Shown one piece after another: positions 54,569 through 63,125 of a stretch of DNA of 64,000 nucleotides. Positions within the stretch are counted from its first letter, which is position 1. Every line of letters starts with the position of its first letter. The notes under the pieces are model-generated. The model had not been told where the DNA came from and ran no database searches. It worked only from the letters and a program-made list of their open reading frames with translations. Both the position numbers and the translations under genes were made by a program. Source of the DNA: Cryobacterium cheniae (GTDB taxonomy: Bacteria > Actinomycetota > Actinomycetes > Actinomycetales > Microbacteriaceae); assembly GCF_004403395.1 (NCBI RefSeq), contig NZ_SOGN01000018.1, positions 18,071-82,070 of the forward strand, in the 5' to 3' direction.

Positions 54569-54930
54569 GCGCAGGGAGAGCTGCAGGGCAGGGAGGGTGC
54601 GACCGAGGGAGTGTCGGCGACCTGCCGCCCAAGTCAGAGGAGGCTCAACCGGTCAGAGCCAACCGGCGGTCTTCTTCCAGCCTAGGCCAGAACGCCGGCG
54701 CGGCCCATCCCGCGGGCTCCGCGAGCGCCGCTGGCGCCGCGGGCACAGGAGGGCGGGGGGAGACGGAGGTTCCGCCGGCGCCGGCCGTCCCGGACTCTCC
54801 GGCCGGATAAACACTTGCCACCGGCTGATTCGCTCGACAGGATGAGGAACGCGCGCGTCGCGAAGAAAACAAACACGGACAGTGTCGTTCGGCCTGACGT
54901 TGTTCCGTCCCTGGCGAATGTGGAGACAAG
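54569..54930. other. intergenic region before the pyrimidine degradation operon
   Basis: The 362 bp hold no convincing gene on either strand. They are GC-rich up to about 54800. Between about 54800 and 54920 the composition drops (GGATAAACACTTGCC, GAAGAAAACAAACACGG), a plausible promoter and leader for the plus-strand operon. I see no clear operator palindrome. Confidence 0.5.
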
Positions 54931-55779
54931 ATGACTGTAGTTCGGGCAGCAATCACCCAGACCGAGTGGACGGGTGACCAGGAGTCGATGATCGCGAAGC
55001 ACGAGGGATTCGTGCGCTCGGCCGCCGAAGCGGGAGTGCAGGTGATCTGCTTCCAGGAGCTGTTCCACGGCCCGTACTTCGGCATCGTGCAGGATCCCCA
55101 CTACTACGAGTACGCGCAGAGCGTGCCGGGCCCGCTCACAGAGCGGTTCCAGAAGCTCGCCGCCGAATACAAGATGGTGATCGTGCTCCCCGTCTATGAG
55201 GAGGAGCAGCCCGGCGTGCTCTACAACACGGCCGCCGTGATCGACGCCGACGGCCGCTACCTCGGCAAGTACCGCAAGCACCACATCCCCCACCTGCCGC
55301 AGTTCTGGGAGAAGTTCTACTTCCGCCCCGGCAACGCCGACTATCCCGTCTTCGACACCCTGGTCGGCAGAATCGGCGTCTACATCTGCTACGACCGGCA
55401 CTTCCCGGAGGGCTGGCGTGTGCTCGGCCTGAACGGTGCCGAGATCGTCTTCAACCCCTCGGCCACCAAGCCCGGCCTGTCCAACCGGCTCTGGGAACTC
55501 GAGCAGCCGGCCGCCGCGGTCGCCAACCAGTATTACATCGGCGCGAACAACCGGATCGGCACCGAGACCGAGGAGTTCGGCGACGAGGCCGTCACGTTCT
55601 ACGGCAGCTCCTATTTCGTCGACCCGCGCGGCAACTACGTCGGCGAGGTGGCCTCGGCCGACACCGAGGAGATCGTCATCCGCGACCTCGACCTGGGCGC
55701 CATCCGCGAGGTGCGCAATTCGTGGCAGTTCTACCGGGACCGCCGTCCCGACTCCTACGGCCCGATCGTGGCACCGTAG
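54931..55779 (+). CDS. carbon-nitrogen hydrolase, beta-ureidopropionase-like
   Basis: A 282-residue nitrilase-superfamily amidohydrolase. The catalytic triad is Glu in CFQELFHGP, Lys in GKYRKHHIPH and Cys in GVYICYDRHFPEG. GNADYPVFDT, WELEQPAAAVANQYYIGANN and NSWQFYRDRRPD match N-carbamoylputrescine/N-carbamoyl-beta-alanine amidohydrolases. With dihydropyrimidinase next, the natural substrate is N-carbamoyl-beta-alanine, giving beta-alanine, CO2 and ammonia. GGAGA lies 6 nt before the ATG. It heads the operon, 13 bp before hydA. Confidence 0.88.
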   Translation: MTVVRAAITQTEWTGDQESMIAKHEGFVRSAAEAGVQVICFQELFHGPYFGIVQDPHYYEYAQSVPGPLTERFQKLAAEYKMVIVLPVYEEEQPGVLYNTAAVIDADGRYLGKYRKHHIPHLPQFWEKFYFRPGNADYPVFDTLVGRIGVYICYDRHFPEGWRVLGLNGAEIVFNPSATKPGLSNRLWELEQPAAAVANQYYIGANNRIGTETEEFGDEAVTFYGSSYFVDPRGNYVGEVASADTEEIVIRDLDLGAIREVRNSWQFYRDRRPDSYGPIVAP

Positions 55780-55792
55780 CTCGGGGCGCGCC

Positions 55793-57226
55793 ATGAAAAC
55801 CCTGATCCAGAACGGCACCGTGGTCAGCGCGACCGGCCGGGTGCAAGCGGATGTCCTCATCGACGGCGAGGTCATCGTCGCCGTTCTGGCACCCGGCTCC
55901 GCCCTCCTCGGAAACGACCTCGCCGCATCCGTCGACCGGGTGATCGACGCCGCCGGCAAGTACGTGATCCCCGGCGGCGTCGACGCGCACACGCACATGC
56001 AGCTGCCCTTCGGCGGCACCGCCGCCAGCGACACGTTCGAGACCGGCACCCGGGCCGCGGCCTGGGGAGGCACCACCACCATCGTCGACTTCGCGGTGCA
56101 GAGCTACGGCCAGCGGGTCTTCGACGGTCTCGCGGCCTGGCACGAGAAGGCCGCCGGCAACTGCGCCATCGACTACGGCTTCCACCAGATCATCGGCGAC
56201 CTGAACGAAGACTCGTTGCAGGCGATGGACGGGCTGCTGGGCGAGGGCATCTCCAGCTTCAAGCTGTTCATGGCCTACCCCGGTGTCTTCTACTCGGACG
56301 ACGCGCAGATCCTGCGCGCCATGCAGAAGTCCGCCGACACCGGGCTGATGACCATGATGCACGCGGAGAACGGCCCCGCCATCGACGTGCTCGTGAAGCA
56401 GCTGCTCGCAGAGGGTAAGACCGATCCCTACTTCCACGGCGTCGCGCGCGCCTGGCAGCTGGAGGAGGAGGCCACGCACCGAGCGATCATGCTCGCAAAC
56501 CTCACCGGGGCGCCGCTGTATGTGGTGCACGTGAGCGCCAAACAGGCCGTGGAGCAGATCGCCACGGCCCGGGACCTGGGCCAGAACGTGTTCGGCGAGA
56601 CCTGCCCGCAATACCTCTACCTGTCGCTCGAGGAGAACCTCGGGGCACCCGGGTTCGAGGGCGCGAAGTGGGTGTGTTCCACGCCACTGCGCTCGCGGGC
56701 CGAGGGCCACCAGGACCACCTGTGGCAGAGCCTGCGCACCAACGACATCCAGATGGTCTCCACCGACCACTGCCCGTTCTGCATGAAGGGCCAGAAAGAG
56801 CTGGGCCTCGGCGACTTCTCGAAGATCCCGAACGGCATCGGCTCGGTCGAGCACCGCCTGGATTTGCTCTACCAGGGCGTCGTGAACGGCCGCATCTCGC
56901 TCGAACGCTGGGTGGAGATCACCTCCACCACGCCGGCCCGGATGTTCGGCCTCTACGGCCGGAAGGGGGTCATCCAGCCGGGCGCGGACGGCGACATCGT
57001 GATCTACGACCCGAACGGCCACACCTCGATCGGCCTGCCCGTCGACGGGAACGGCAAGACCCATCACATGAACATGGACCACTCGGCCTGGGAGGGCTAC
57101 GAGATCGACGGTCACGTCGACACAGTGCTCTCCCGCGGCAAGGTCATCATCGACGACAACTCCTACCTCGGTGCCAGGGGCGACGGCCGGTTCGTCAAGC
57201 GCGGCCTGAGCCAGTACCTGATCTAG
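55793..57226 (+). CDS. hydA: dihydropyrimidinase
   Basis: A 477-residue cyclic amidohydrolase that opens dihydrouracil or dihydrothymine. The binuclear metal site is complete: HTH in GGVDAHTHMQLPFGG, carboxylated Lys in SSFKLFMAYPG, His in MMHAENG and in YVVHVSAKQA, and Asp in STDHCPF. N-terminal LIQNGTVVSATGRVQADVLI is typical. ATG 55793 begins the family N-terminus; the open frame upstream overlaps the amidohydrolase and is spurious. It is followed after 12 bp by the LLM oxidoreductase. Confidence 0.95.
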   Translation: MKTLIQNGTVVSATGRVQADVLIDGEVIVAVLAPGSALLGNDLAASVDRVIDAAGKYVIPGGVDAHTHMQLPFGGTAASDTFETGTRAAAWGGTTTIVDFAVQSYGQRVFDGLAAWHEKAAGNCAIDYGFHQIIGDLNEDSLQAMDGLLGEGISSFKLFMAYPGVFYSDDAQILRAMQKSADTGLMTMMHAENGPAIDVLVKQLLAEGKTDPYFHGVARAWQLEEEATHRAIMLANLTGAPLYVVHVSAKQAVEQIATARDLGQNVFGETCPQYLYLSLEENLGAPGFEGAKWVCSTPLRSRAEGHQDHLWQSLRTNDIQMVSTDHCPFCMKGQKELGLGDFSKIPNGIGSVEHRLDLLYQGVVNGRISLERWVEITSTTPARMFGLYGRKGVIQPGADGDIVIYDPNGHTSIGLPVDGNGKTHHMNMDHSAWEGYEIDGHVDTVLSRGKVIIDDNSYLGARGDGRFVKRGLSQYLI

Positions 57227-57238
57227 ACGGGACCCCAG

Positions 57239-58255
57239 ATGGACTTCGGAGCAGTACTGCAGACCAACCCCCCATCCGCCCGCACGGTGCAGCTGGCGAA
57301 ATTGGCGGAGGCGCACGGCTTCAGCCACGTCTGGACGTTCGACTCGCATCTGCTCTGGCAGGAGCCCTATGTGATCTACAGCCGCATCCTCGCGGAGACG
57401 GACCGGATCATCGTCGGACCCATGGTCACCAACCCGGGCACCCGCGACTGGACGGTGACGGCGTCGACCTACGCGACCCTGAACGAGATGTACGGCAACC
57501 GCACCATCTGCGGCATCGGCCGCGGCGACTCGGCGGTGCGCGTGATCAACGGGGCGCCCACCACCCTGAAGACGCTGCGGGAGTCGGTGCACGTCATCCG
57601 GGAACTCGCGAACTCCCGGGCGGTCGAATACAACGGCGCGACCCTGCAGTTCCCGTGGAGCCGCGGGTCGACCCTCGACGTCTGGGTGGCCGCCTACGGC
57701 CCGCTGGCGCTGAAGCTCGCGGGCGAGGTCGGCGACGGCTTCATCCTGCAGATGGCCGACCTCGATGTGGCCGAGTGGATGATCAAGACCGTGCGGGAGG
57801 CCGCGGCGAACGCCGGCCGTGACCCCTTGTCGGTCAAGTTCTGCGTGGCCGCGCCGATGTACATCGGGGACAACTGGGGCCATATGCGCAACCAGTGCCG
57901 CTGGTTCGGCGGCATGGTCGGCAACCACGTCGCCGACATCGTCGCCAAGTACGGAACGGAATCGCAGGTGCCGAAGGCGCTGACCGATTACATCATCGGC
58001 CGGCAGGACTACGACTACAACGCGCACGGCCGCGCCGGCAACCTGCACGCGGAGTTCGTGCCCGACGAAATCATCGACCGGTTCTGCCTGCTCGGCCCCG
58101 CGAAGGACCATATCGAGAAGCTCGAGGCCCTGCGCGCCATCGGCGTGGACCAGTTCGCCGGCTACCTGCAGCACGACAACAAGGAAGAGACGATGCGCGT
58201 CTACGGGGAGACCGTGATCCCGGCGATGGCCGAGCACATCGTGGCGAAGAAATGA
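57239..58255 (+). CDS. F420-dependent LLM oxidoreductase (TIGR03842-like)
   Basis: A 338-residue LLM-fold protein: MDFGAVLQTNPPSARTVQLA, FSHVWTFDSHLLWQEPYV, VGPMVTNPGTRDWTVTAS and TICGIGRGDSAVRVING. I assign it to the F420-dependent group TIGR03842, which is often found with dihydropyrimidinase. No dihydropyrimidine dehydrogenase (PydA/PydB-type Fe-S flavoprotein) is present in the operon, so it may catalyse reduction of uracil or thymine with F420H2 (inference). The ATG lies 12 bp after hydA. Its stop overlaps a 37-residue frame (ATGA). Confidence 0.85.
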   Translation: MDFGAVLQTNPPSARTVQLAKLAEAHGFSHVWTFDSHLLWQEPYVIYSRILAETDRIIVGPMVTNPGTRDWTVTASTYATLNEMYGNRTICGIGRGDSAVRVINGAPTTLKTLRESVHVIRELANSRAVEYNGATLQFPWSRGSTLDVWVAAYGPLALKLAGEVGDGFILQMADLDVAEWMIKTVREAAANAGRDPLSVKFCVAAPMYIGDNWGHMRNQCRWFGGMVGNHVADIVAKYGTESQVPKALTDYIIGRQDYDYNAHGRAGNLHAEFVPDEIIDRFCLLGPAKDHIEKLEALRAIGVDQFAGYLQHDNKEETMRVYGETVIPAMAEHIVAKK

Positions 58256-58365
58256 CCCCGATCGATGGAAATGGCGCGGACTTCGAGCCGATCGACGTCA
58301 CACTGAAGGGGAACGATCTCCGATTCACCATCTCAACGCAGAGAGAAAGAACCCGATACTCGTGA
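58252..58365 (+). CDS. possible 37-residue peptide coupling two operon genes
   Basis: The frame begins with an ATG overlapping the oxidoreductase stop (ATGA) and ends with TGA overlapping the GTG start of the aminotransferase (GTGA). It encodes MTPIDGNGADFEPIDVTLKG followed by a polar, basic tail. Precise 4-bp overlaps at both ends suggest translation passes through it. There is no homology I recognise, and the aminotransferase has its own purine-rich GAGAGAAAGAA, so it may be a leader or chance frame. Confidence 0.35.
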   Translation: MTPIDGNGADFEPIDVTLKGNDLRFTISTQRERTRYS

Positions 58366-59696
58366 ATGACATCACTTCCCCCAGCGCCACGGCCAGCCGG
58401 AACGAGCTCGCCTACGACCTCGACCGGGCACACGTCTTCCACTCCTGGTCGGCGCAGGGCGCCCTGAAGCCGCTGGTGATCGCCGGCGGGCAGGGTTCCC
58501 GGGTCTGGGATTACGACGGGCGCAGCTACCTGGACTTCTCCAGCCAGCTCGTCAATGTGAACATCGGCCACCAGCATCCGGCCGTCACCGCGGCCATCAT
58601 CGAGCAGGCCGGCCAGCTTGCCACGGTCGCCCCCTCCACCGCGACCCTCGCCCGCGGCGAAGCCGCCAAGCGCATCGTCGAACGGGCGCCAGAGGGCTTC
58701 AACAAGGTCTTCTTCACCAACGGCGGGGCGGATGCGATCGAGAACGCGATCCGGATGGCGCGCCTGCACACGGGCCGCGACAAGGTGCTCTCCACCTACC
58801 GCTCGTACCACGGCAACACGGGCGCGGCCATCGTCGCGACCGGCGACTGGCGCCGCATCCCGAACGAGTTCGCCCGCGGGCACGCGCACTTCTTCGGTCC
58901 CTACCTTTACCGCAGCGAGTTCTGGGCGACCAGCCCCGAGCAGGAGTCGGAGCGCGCCCTGCGCCACCTGGAACATGTGATCCAGAGCGAGGGACCCGCG
59001 GGCATCGCGGCGGTGCTGCTGGAATCCATCCCCGGCACCGCCGGAGTGCTCGTGCCGCCGCCCGGCTACCTCGCCGGCGTGCGGGCCCTCTGCGACCGCT
59101 ACGACATCATGCTGATCCTCGACGAGGTGATGGCCGGCTTCGGCCGCACCGGCAACTGGTTCGCGTTCGACGGCTTCGACGTGGTGCCTGACCTGATCGC
59201 CTTCGCGAAGGGCGTCAACTCCGGTTACGTCCCCACCGGCGGTGTGATCATCTCCGATTCCATCGCTCACGACTTCGACACCATGGTCTACCCCGGCGGC
59301 CTCACCTACAGCGGCCATCCGCTGGCGATGGCGTCGATCGTGGCGGCCTTGGACGCCATGGAGAACGAGGGCATCGTGGAGAACGCCGCCCGGATCGGGC
59401 GTGACGTGCTCGCGCCGGGGCTCGCTGCCCTGCAGGCGAAGCACAAGGTCATCGGCGAGGTGCGCGGGGTCGGCGTGTTCTGGGCGCTGGAACTCGTCGC
59501 CGACCGGGAGACCCGCCAGCCGCTCAGCGGCGTCGTGATGGGGCGGATCAAGTCGGAGCTGCTGGCCCGCAACCTGCTGCCGTTCCTGGCCGAGAACCGC
59601 ATCCACGTGGTGCCGCCGTGCGTCGTGACCGACGCCGAGGTCGCCGAGGCGCTCGCCATCTACGACGAGGTCCTCAGTCTCGACCTGCTCGGCTGA
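58362..59696 (+). CDS. class III aminotransferase (beta-alanine/omega type)
   Basis: A 444-residue PLP-dependent transaminase. The Schiff-base Lys lies in LIAFAKGVNSGY; the PLP phosphate region is TNGGADAIENAIRMAR; LILDEVMAGFGRTG carries the Asp that contacts the pyridine N. The N-terminus HVFHSWSAQGALKPLVI resembles omega-amino acid:pyruvate transaminases. In this operon the substrate is probably beta-alanine (or 3-aminoisobutyrate), producing malonate semialdehyde. The start is GTG 58362 with GAGAGAAAGAA upstream. Confidence 0.88.
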   Translation: MNDITSPSATASRNELAYDLDRAHVFHSWSAQGALKPLVIAGGQGSRVWDYDGRSYLDFSSQLVNVNIGHQHPAVTAAIIEQAGQLATVAPSTATLARGEAAKRIVERAPEGFNKVFFTNGGADAIENAIRMARLHTGRDKVLSTYRSYHGNTGAAIVATGDWRRIPNEFARGHAHFFGPYLYRSEFWATSPEQESERALRHLEHVIQSEGPAGIAAVLLESIPGTAGVLVPPPGYLAGVRALCDRYDIMLILDEVMAGFGRTGNWFAFDGFDVVPDLIAFAKGVNSGYVPTGGVIISDSIAHDFDTMVYPGGLTYSGHPLAMASIVAALDAMENEGIVENAARIGRDVLAPGLAALQAKHKVIGEVRGVGVFWALELVADRETRQPLSGVVMGRIKSELLARNLLPFLAENRIHVVPPCVVTDAEVAEALAIYDEVLSLDLLG

Positions 59697-59766
59697 CCGC
59701 ACAGCCCAGCCCAGCCTCGCCACGCCAACCCACCTTGCTGAAGAGAATGAAGAGAGCCGAACGCCC

Positions 59767-61266
59767 ATGACCGAACTGCCCGTCATCACCCACTGGATCG
59801 ACGGGGCCCCCGCACGGGGGGCCTCGACCCGCACCGCGCCCGTGTTCAACCCGGCCCTCGGCGCCGTCGCGAAGAACGTGCTCCTGGCCGGCACCGGCGA
59901 CGTCGCCACCGCCGTCGCCTCCGCCCAGGCCGCGTATCCACTCTGGCGCGACACATCCCAGGCCAAGCGCCAGGGCATCATGTTCAACTTCCGCGAGCTG
60001 CTGAACGCGCGCAAGGGCGAGCTGGCCGACATCCTCACCGCCGAACACGGCAAGGTGACCTCGGATGCCCTCGGCGAGATCGCGCGTGGCCTCGAGGTCG
60101 TCGAGTTCGCGCTCGGCATGCCGCACCTGAGCAAGGGCGAATACTCCGAGAACGTGTCCACGGGCGTGGACGTCTACACGCTGCGCCAGCCGCTCGGTGT
60201 GGTCGGCATCATCAGCCCGTTCAACTTCCCCGCCATGGTGCCGCTCTGGTTCTTCCCGATCGCGATCGCGGCCGGCAACACGGTCGTGCTCAAGCCCAGC
60301 GAGAAGGACCCGTCCGCGTCCAACTGGATGGCCGCCCTGATGACCGAGGCCGGCCTGCCCGACGGTGTGCTCAACGTCGTGCACGGCGACAAGGAAGCCG
60401 TCGACGCCCTCCTCGTGCACCCCGACGTGCAGGCGATCTCGTTCGTCGGCTCCACGCCGATCGCGAAGTACATCTACGAGACGGCCGCCCACCACGGCAA
60501 GCGCGTGCAGGCCCTCGGCGGCGCGAAGAACCACATGCTCGTCCTGCCCGACGCCGACCTGGACCTGGCCGCCGATGCCGCGGTCAACGCCGGATTCGGC
60601 TCGGCCGGAGAGCGTTGCATGGCGATCAGCGTGGTCGTGGCCGTGGAACCGGTCGCCGACGAGCTGGTCGCGAAGATCACCGAGCGGCTGAAGGGCCTCA
60701 AGGTGGGCGACGGCATGCGCGGATGCGACATGGGGCCGCTGATCACGAAGGTGCACCGCGACAAGGTTGCCTCCTACATCGACCTGGCCCAGACCGACGG
60801 AGCCGAGGTCGTCGTGGACGGCCGCGGCATCGAGGTGGACGGCGACGCGAGCGGTTTCTGGCTCGGCCCGACCCTCTTCGACAAGGTCAGCACGGAATCG
60901 GACGTCTACCTCGACGAGATCTTCGGCCCGGTGCTCTCCGTCGTGCGGGTGGCCAGCTACACCGAGGGGCTCGACCTGATCAACCGCAGCCGCTACGGCA
61001 ACGGCACGGCCATCTTCACCAACGACGGCGGCGCGGCCCGCAGGTTCCAGAATGAGGTGCAGGTCGGCATGGTCGGCATCAACGTGCCGATCCCCGTGCC
61101 CGTGGCGTACCACGCGTTCGGCGGCTGGAAAGACTCCCTGTTCGGCGACGCCAAGGCCTACGGCCCGGCCGGGATCGCCTTCTACACCCGGGAGAAGGCC
61201 ATCACGAGCCGGTGGCTGGACCCGAGCCACGGCGGCATCAACCTGGGCTTCCCGCAGAACGCCTAG
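59767..61266 (+). CDS. mmsA: CoA-acylating (methyl)malonate-semialdehyde dehydrogenase
   Basis: A 499-residue aldehyde dehydrogenase. The catalytic Cys lies in GSAGERCMAIS, NAD-binding residues in ISPFNFPAMVPLWF and VLKPSEKDPSAS, and FVGSTPIAKYIYE follows. These are MmsA/IolA-type features. It converts malonate semialdehyde to acetyl-CoA (or the methyl analogue to propionyl-CoA), the last step of the pathway encoded here. It follows the aminotransferase by 70 bp. The operon ends here; the next gene is the convergent LysR regulator after 74 bp with no clear terminator. Confidence 0.93.
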   Translation: MTELPVITHWIDGAPARGASTRTAPVFNPALGAVAKNVLLAGTGDVATAVASAQAAYPLWRDTSQAKRQGIMFNFRELLNARKGELADILTAEHGKVTSDALGEIARGLEVVEFALGMPHLSKGEYSENVSTGVDVYTLRQPLGVVGIISPFNFPAMVPLWFFPIAIAAGNTVVLKPSEKDPSASNWMAALMTEAGLPDGVLNVVHGDKEAVDALLVHPDVQAISFVGSTPIAKYIYETAAHHGKRVQALGGAKNHMLVLPDADLDLAADAAVNAGFGSAGERCMAISVVVAVEPVADELVAKITERLKGLKVGDGMRGCDMGPLITKVHRDKVASYIDLAQTDGAEVVVDGRGIEVDGDASGFWLGPTLFDKVSTESDVYLDEIFGPVLSVVRVASYTEGLDLINRSRYGNGTAIFTNDGGAARRFQNEVQVGMVGINVPIPVPVAYHAFGGWKDSLFGDAKAYGPAGIAFYTREKAITSRWLDPSHGGINLGFPQNA

Positions 61267-61340
61267 CGCTCCAGCGGTCGCGCACGCCGCCCCGTCGGGG
61301 TCTCGCCGTCGGGGTGCCCGAGGCGGGCGACGTGCCCGGA

Positions 61341-62264
61341 CTAGGGGATGAGGGCGTGCTGGGCCTGAACGCGGGCGGCCTCGGTGCGCAGCACCTCGAG
61401 CACGGTGCGCACGGCCAGGCGTTCGGCCCGGTCGGGGCGCATCAGCGCCACGATCTGCCGTTCGGCGTCCACCCCCCGCAGTGGCTTGAGCACGAGCCGG
61501 CCCGGCTGGTCGCCGCCCCAGGTGTACCGGGGCACCAGGGCGATGCCGAGACCCGCCACGACGAACGCCTCGATCACCCGCAGGTCGGCGAATTTCTGGG
61601 CGATGGTGATCTGGCTGCCGGCCTTCTGCTCGATCTGGTGCAGGATGCGCTCGAACGGGTAGCCCTCCGGGGCGCCGATCCAGGTCTCACCGATGACGTC
61701 CGCAGGGGTGATCCACGACCGGGAGGTCAACCGGTGGCCGGCCGGCAGCCCGACGTCGAGCGGCTCGGTCATCAGCGGAACCACCGTCAGGCCGCGGCCG
61801 CCCCACGGGACCTGGCCGCGCAGGCTGTAGGCGAGCACGATGTCGTACTCCGCGGTGAGGGCGGGGAAGTCACTCAGTTCCGGATCCTTGTCGGTGCAAT
61901 TGACGACGAGTCCGGGCACGGCAGAGATACTCCTCACCGCTCCCGGCAGCAGCATCTCGCCCGCGGTCGGAAACGTGACCAGGCTCACCTCGCCGGTGGC
62001 GTCGTTGCGAAACTCGTCCCAGACCGCCCGGGCGCGGGCCAGGGCGACCGCGACATCCGTTGCGCTGCGCGCCAGGGCGCGCCCGGCATCCGTCAGAATG
62101 AGGCCGCGGCCGCTGCGCTCCGTGAGCGGCAGTCCGGCCTCGCGTTCGAGCACCTTCAGCTGCTGCGAGACAGCGGATGGCGTGCGGTGCGTCGCGCGGG
62201 CGACCTCGGTGATGCTGCGGCGTTCGGCCAATTCGCGGAGCAGTTCGAGTCGTTGGACATCCAT
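61341..62264 (-). CDS. LysR family transcriptional regulator
   Basis: A 307-residue regulator with the N-terminal helix-turn-helix LRELAERRSITEVARATHRT and SAVSQQLKVLEREAG, and a substrate-binding domain from about residue 90 (GEVSLVTFPTAGEMLLPGAV). SAVSQQL is the form typical of actinobacterial members. The inducer is unknown. It could control the pyrimidine operon to which it is convergent, or the divergent small gene and pyrE (62.4 kb). The ATG abuts a palindrome with no ribosome-binding site, so a leaderless message is possible. Confidence 0.88.
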   Translation of the reverse strand: MDVQRLELLRELAERRSITEVARATHRTPSAVSQQLKVLEREAGLPLTERSGRGLILTDAGRALARSATDVAVALARARAVWDEFRNDATGEVSLVTFPTAGEMLLPGAVRSISAVPGLVVNCTDKDPELSDFPALTAEYDIVLAYSLRGQVPWGGRGLTVVPLMTEPLDVGLPAGHRLTSRSWITPADVIGETWIGAPEGYPFERILHQIEQKAGSQITIAQKFADLRVIEAFVVAGLGIALVPRYTWGGDQPGRLVLKPLRGVDAERQIVALMRPDRAERLAVRTVLEVLRTEAARVQAQHALIP

Positions 62265-62304
62265 GTAGCAACGCTACACACTCCGTACAGAACAATGCGA
62301 TTGT
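62264..62304. promoter_or_regulatory. two dyads upstream of the LysR gene
   Basis: TGTAGCAACGCTACA (62264-62278) is a 6-3-6 dyad touching the LysR start codon, and ACAATGCGATTGT (62292-62304) is a 5-3-5 dyad. Spacing and AT-ends suit LysR-type recognition and activation sites in the divergent spacer. Confidence 0.5.
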
Positions 62305-62401
62305 GCTGCAAAGTTAAAGGTGATGAAATAAATACGTCGAACTCGTGCAATGGTGCCTCCGTCTCCCCGACATCCACTCCCATTTCACGAAAGGTACGAC
62401 C

Positions 62402-62524
62402 GTGTTTGTTCTTCTCGCCGTTCTCGTTCTCATCGCCATCGCCTCCATCGCTGCCGTCGTCGTCGACGTGCACAAAGACGGATTCCGCCGCGTTCCCGAG
62501 CGCAAGTTCGTGCGCATCTTCTAG
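62402..62524 (+). CDS. 40-residue membrane peptide
   Basis: A short frame from GTG 62402 to TAG 62522-62524. Residues 1-23 are one strong hydrophobic helix (VLLAVLVLIAIASIAAVVV), followed by a charged tail HKDGFRRVPERKFVRIF. CGAAAGG lies about 10 nt upstream. It precedes pyrE by 52 bp on the same strand and diverges from the LysR gene. The clear hydrophobic-basic organisation and upstream site make coding likely. The role is unknown; similar single-helix peptides exist in this family of bacteria. Confidence 0.55.
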   Translation: MFVLLAVLVLIAIASIAAVVVDVHKDGFRRVPERKFVRIF

Positions 62525-62576
62525 AGCGTCGCCTGCCCTCGGGCTCTCCGACCGCTCGATGGCCTAAACTCGTCCT

Positions 62577-63125
62577 GTGACGGACACACGCCAGCAACTC
62601 ATCGCCCATATCGCGGCCGAGGCCGTTTTCCACGGGGATTTCACCCTGACCAGCGGCAAAAAGGCGACGTATTACGTCGACCTGCGCAAGGTCAGTCTCG
62701 ACCACCGCGTCGCCCCGTTGATCGGCCAGGTCATGCTCGACCTGATCGCGGACATCCCGGATGTCACCGCAGTCGGCGGCATGACCATGGGTGCCGACCC
62801 GGTGGCCGCTGCCATCCTGCACCAGGGCGCGGCCCGCGGCGCCGCGTACGACGCGTTCGTCGTGCGCAAGGAACCCAAGGACCACGGCCGGGGCAAGCAG
62901 GTCGAAGGACCCGACCTCGCCGGCAAGCGCGTCGTCGTGCTCGAAGACACGTCCACCACCGGCGGTTCCCCGCTGGCGGCCATCGACGCACTCCTCAAAG
63001 TCGGCGCGATCATCGCCGGTGTCGCCGTCGTGGTCGACCGCAACACCGGTGCCCGCGAAGTGATCGAAGCCGCGGGCTACCCGTACTACGCCGCGATCGG
63101 CCTTGAGGACCTGGGGCTGAACTAG
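62577..63125 (+). CDS. pyrE: orotate phosphoribosyltransferase
   Basis: A 182-residue enzyme joining orotate and PRPP to make OMP in UMP synthesis. The PRPP-binding motif is VVVLEDTSTTGGSPLAA near residues 119-135. FTLTSGKKATYYVDLRKV at residues 22-39 and VTAVGGMTMGADPVA are family features; the flexible loop carries KEPKDHGRGKQVEG. The length fits short actinobacterial PyrE. The start is GTG. Its stop TAG overlaps by one base the GTG of the next gene. Confidence 0.93.
   Translation: MTDTRQQLIAHIAAEAVFHGDFTLTSGKKATYYVDLRKVSLDHRVAPLIGQVMLDLIADIPDVTAVGGMTMGADPVAAAILHQGAARGAAYDAFVVRKEPKDHGRGKQVEGPDLAGKRVVVLEDTSTTGGSPLAAIDALLKVGAIIAGVAVVVDRNTGAREVIEAAGYPYYAAIGLEDLGLN

Noticed and set aside
55676..58237. 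853-residue open frame on the minus strand
   Set aside because: It lies antisense to hydA and the LLM oxidoreductase, which have clear catalytic motifs; the antisense product shows none.
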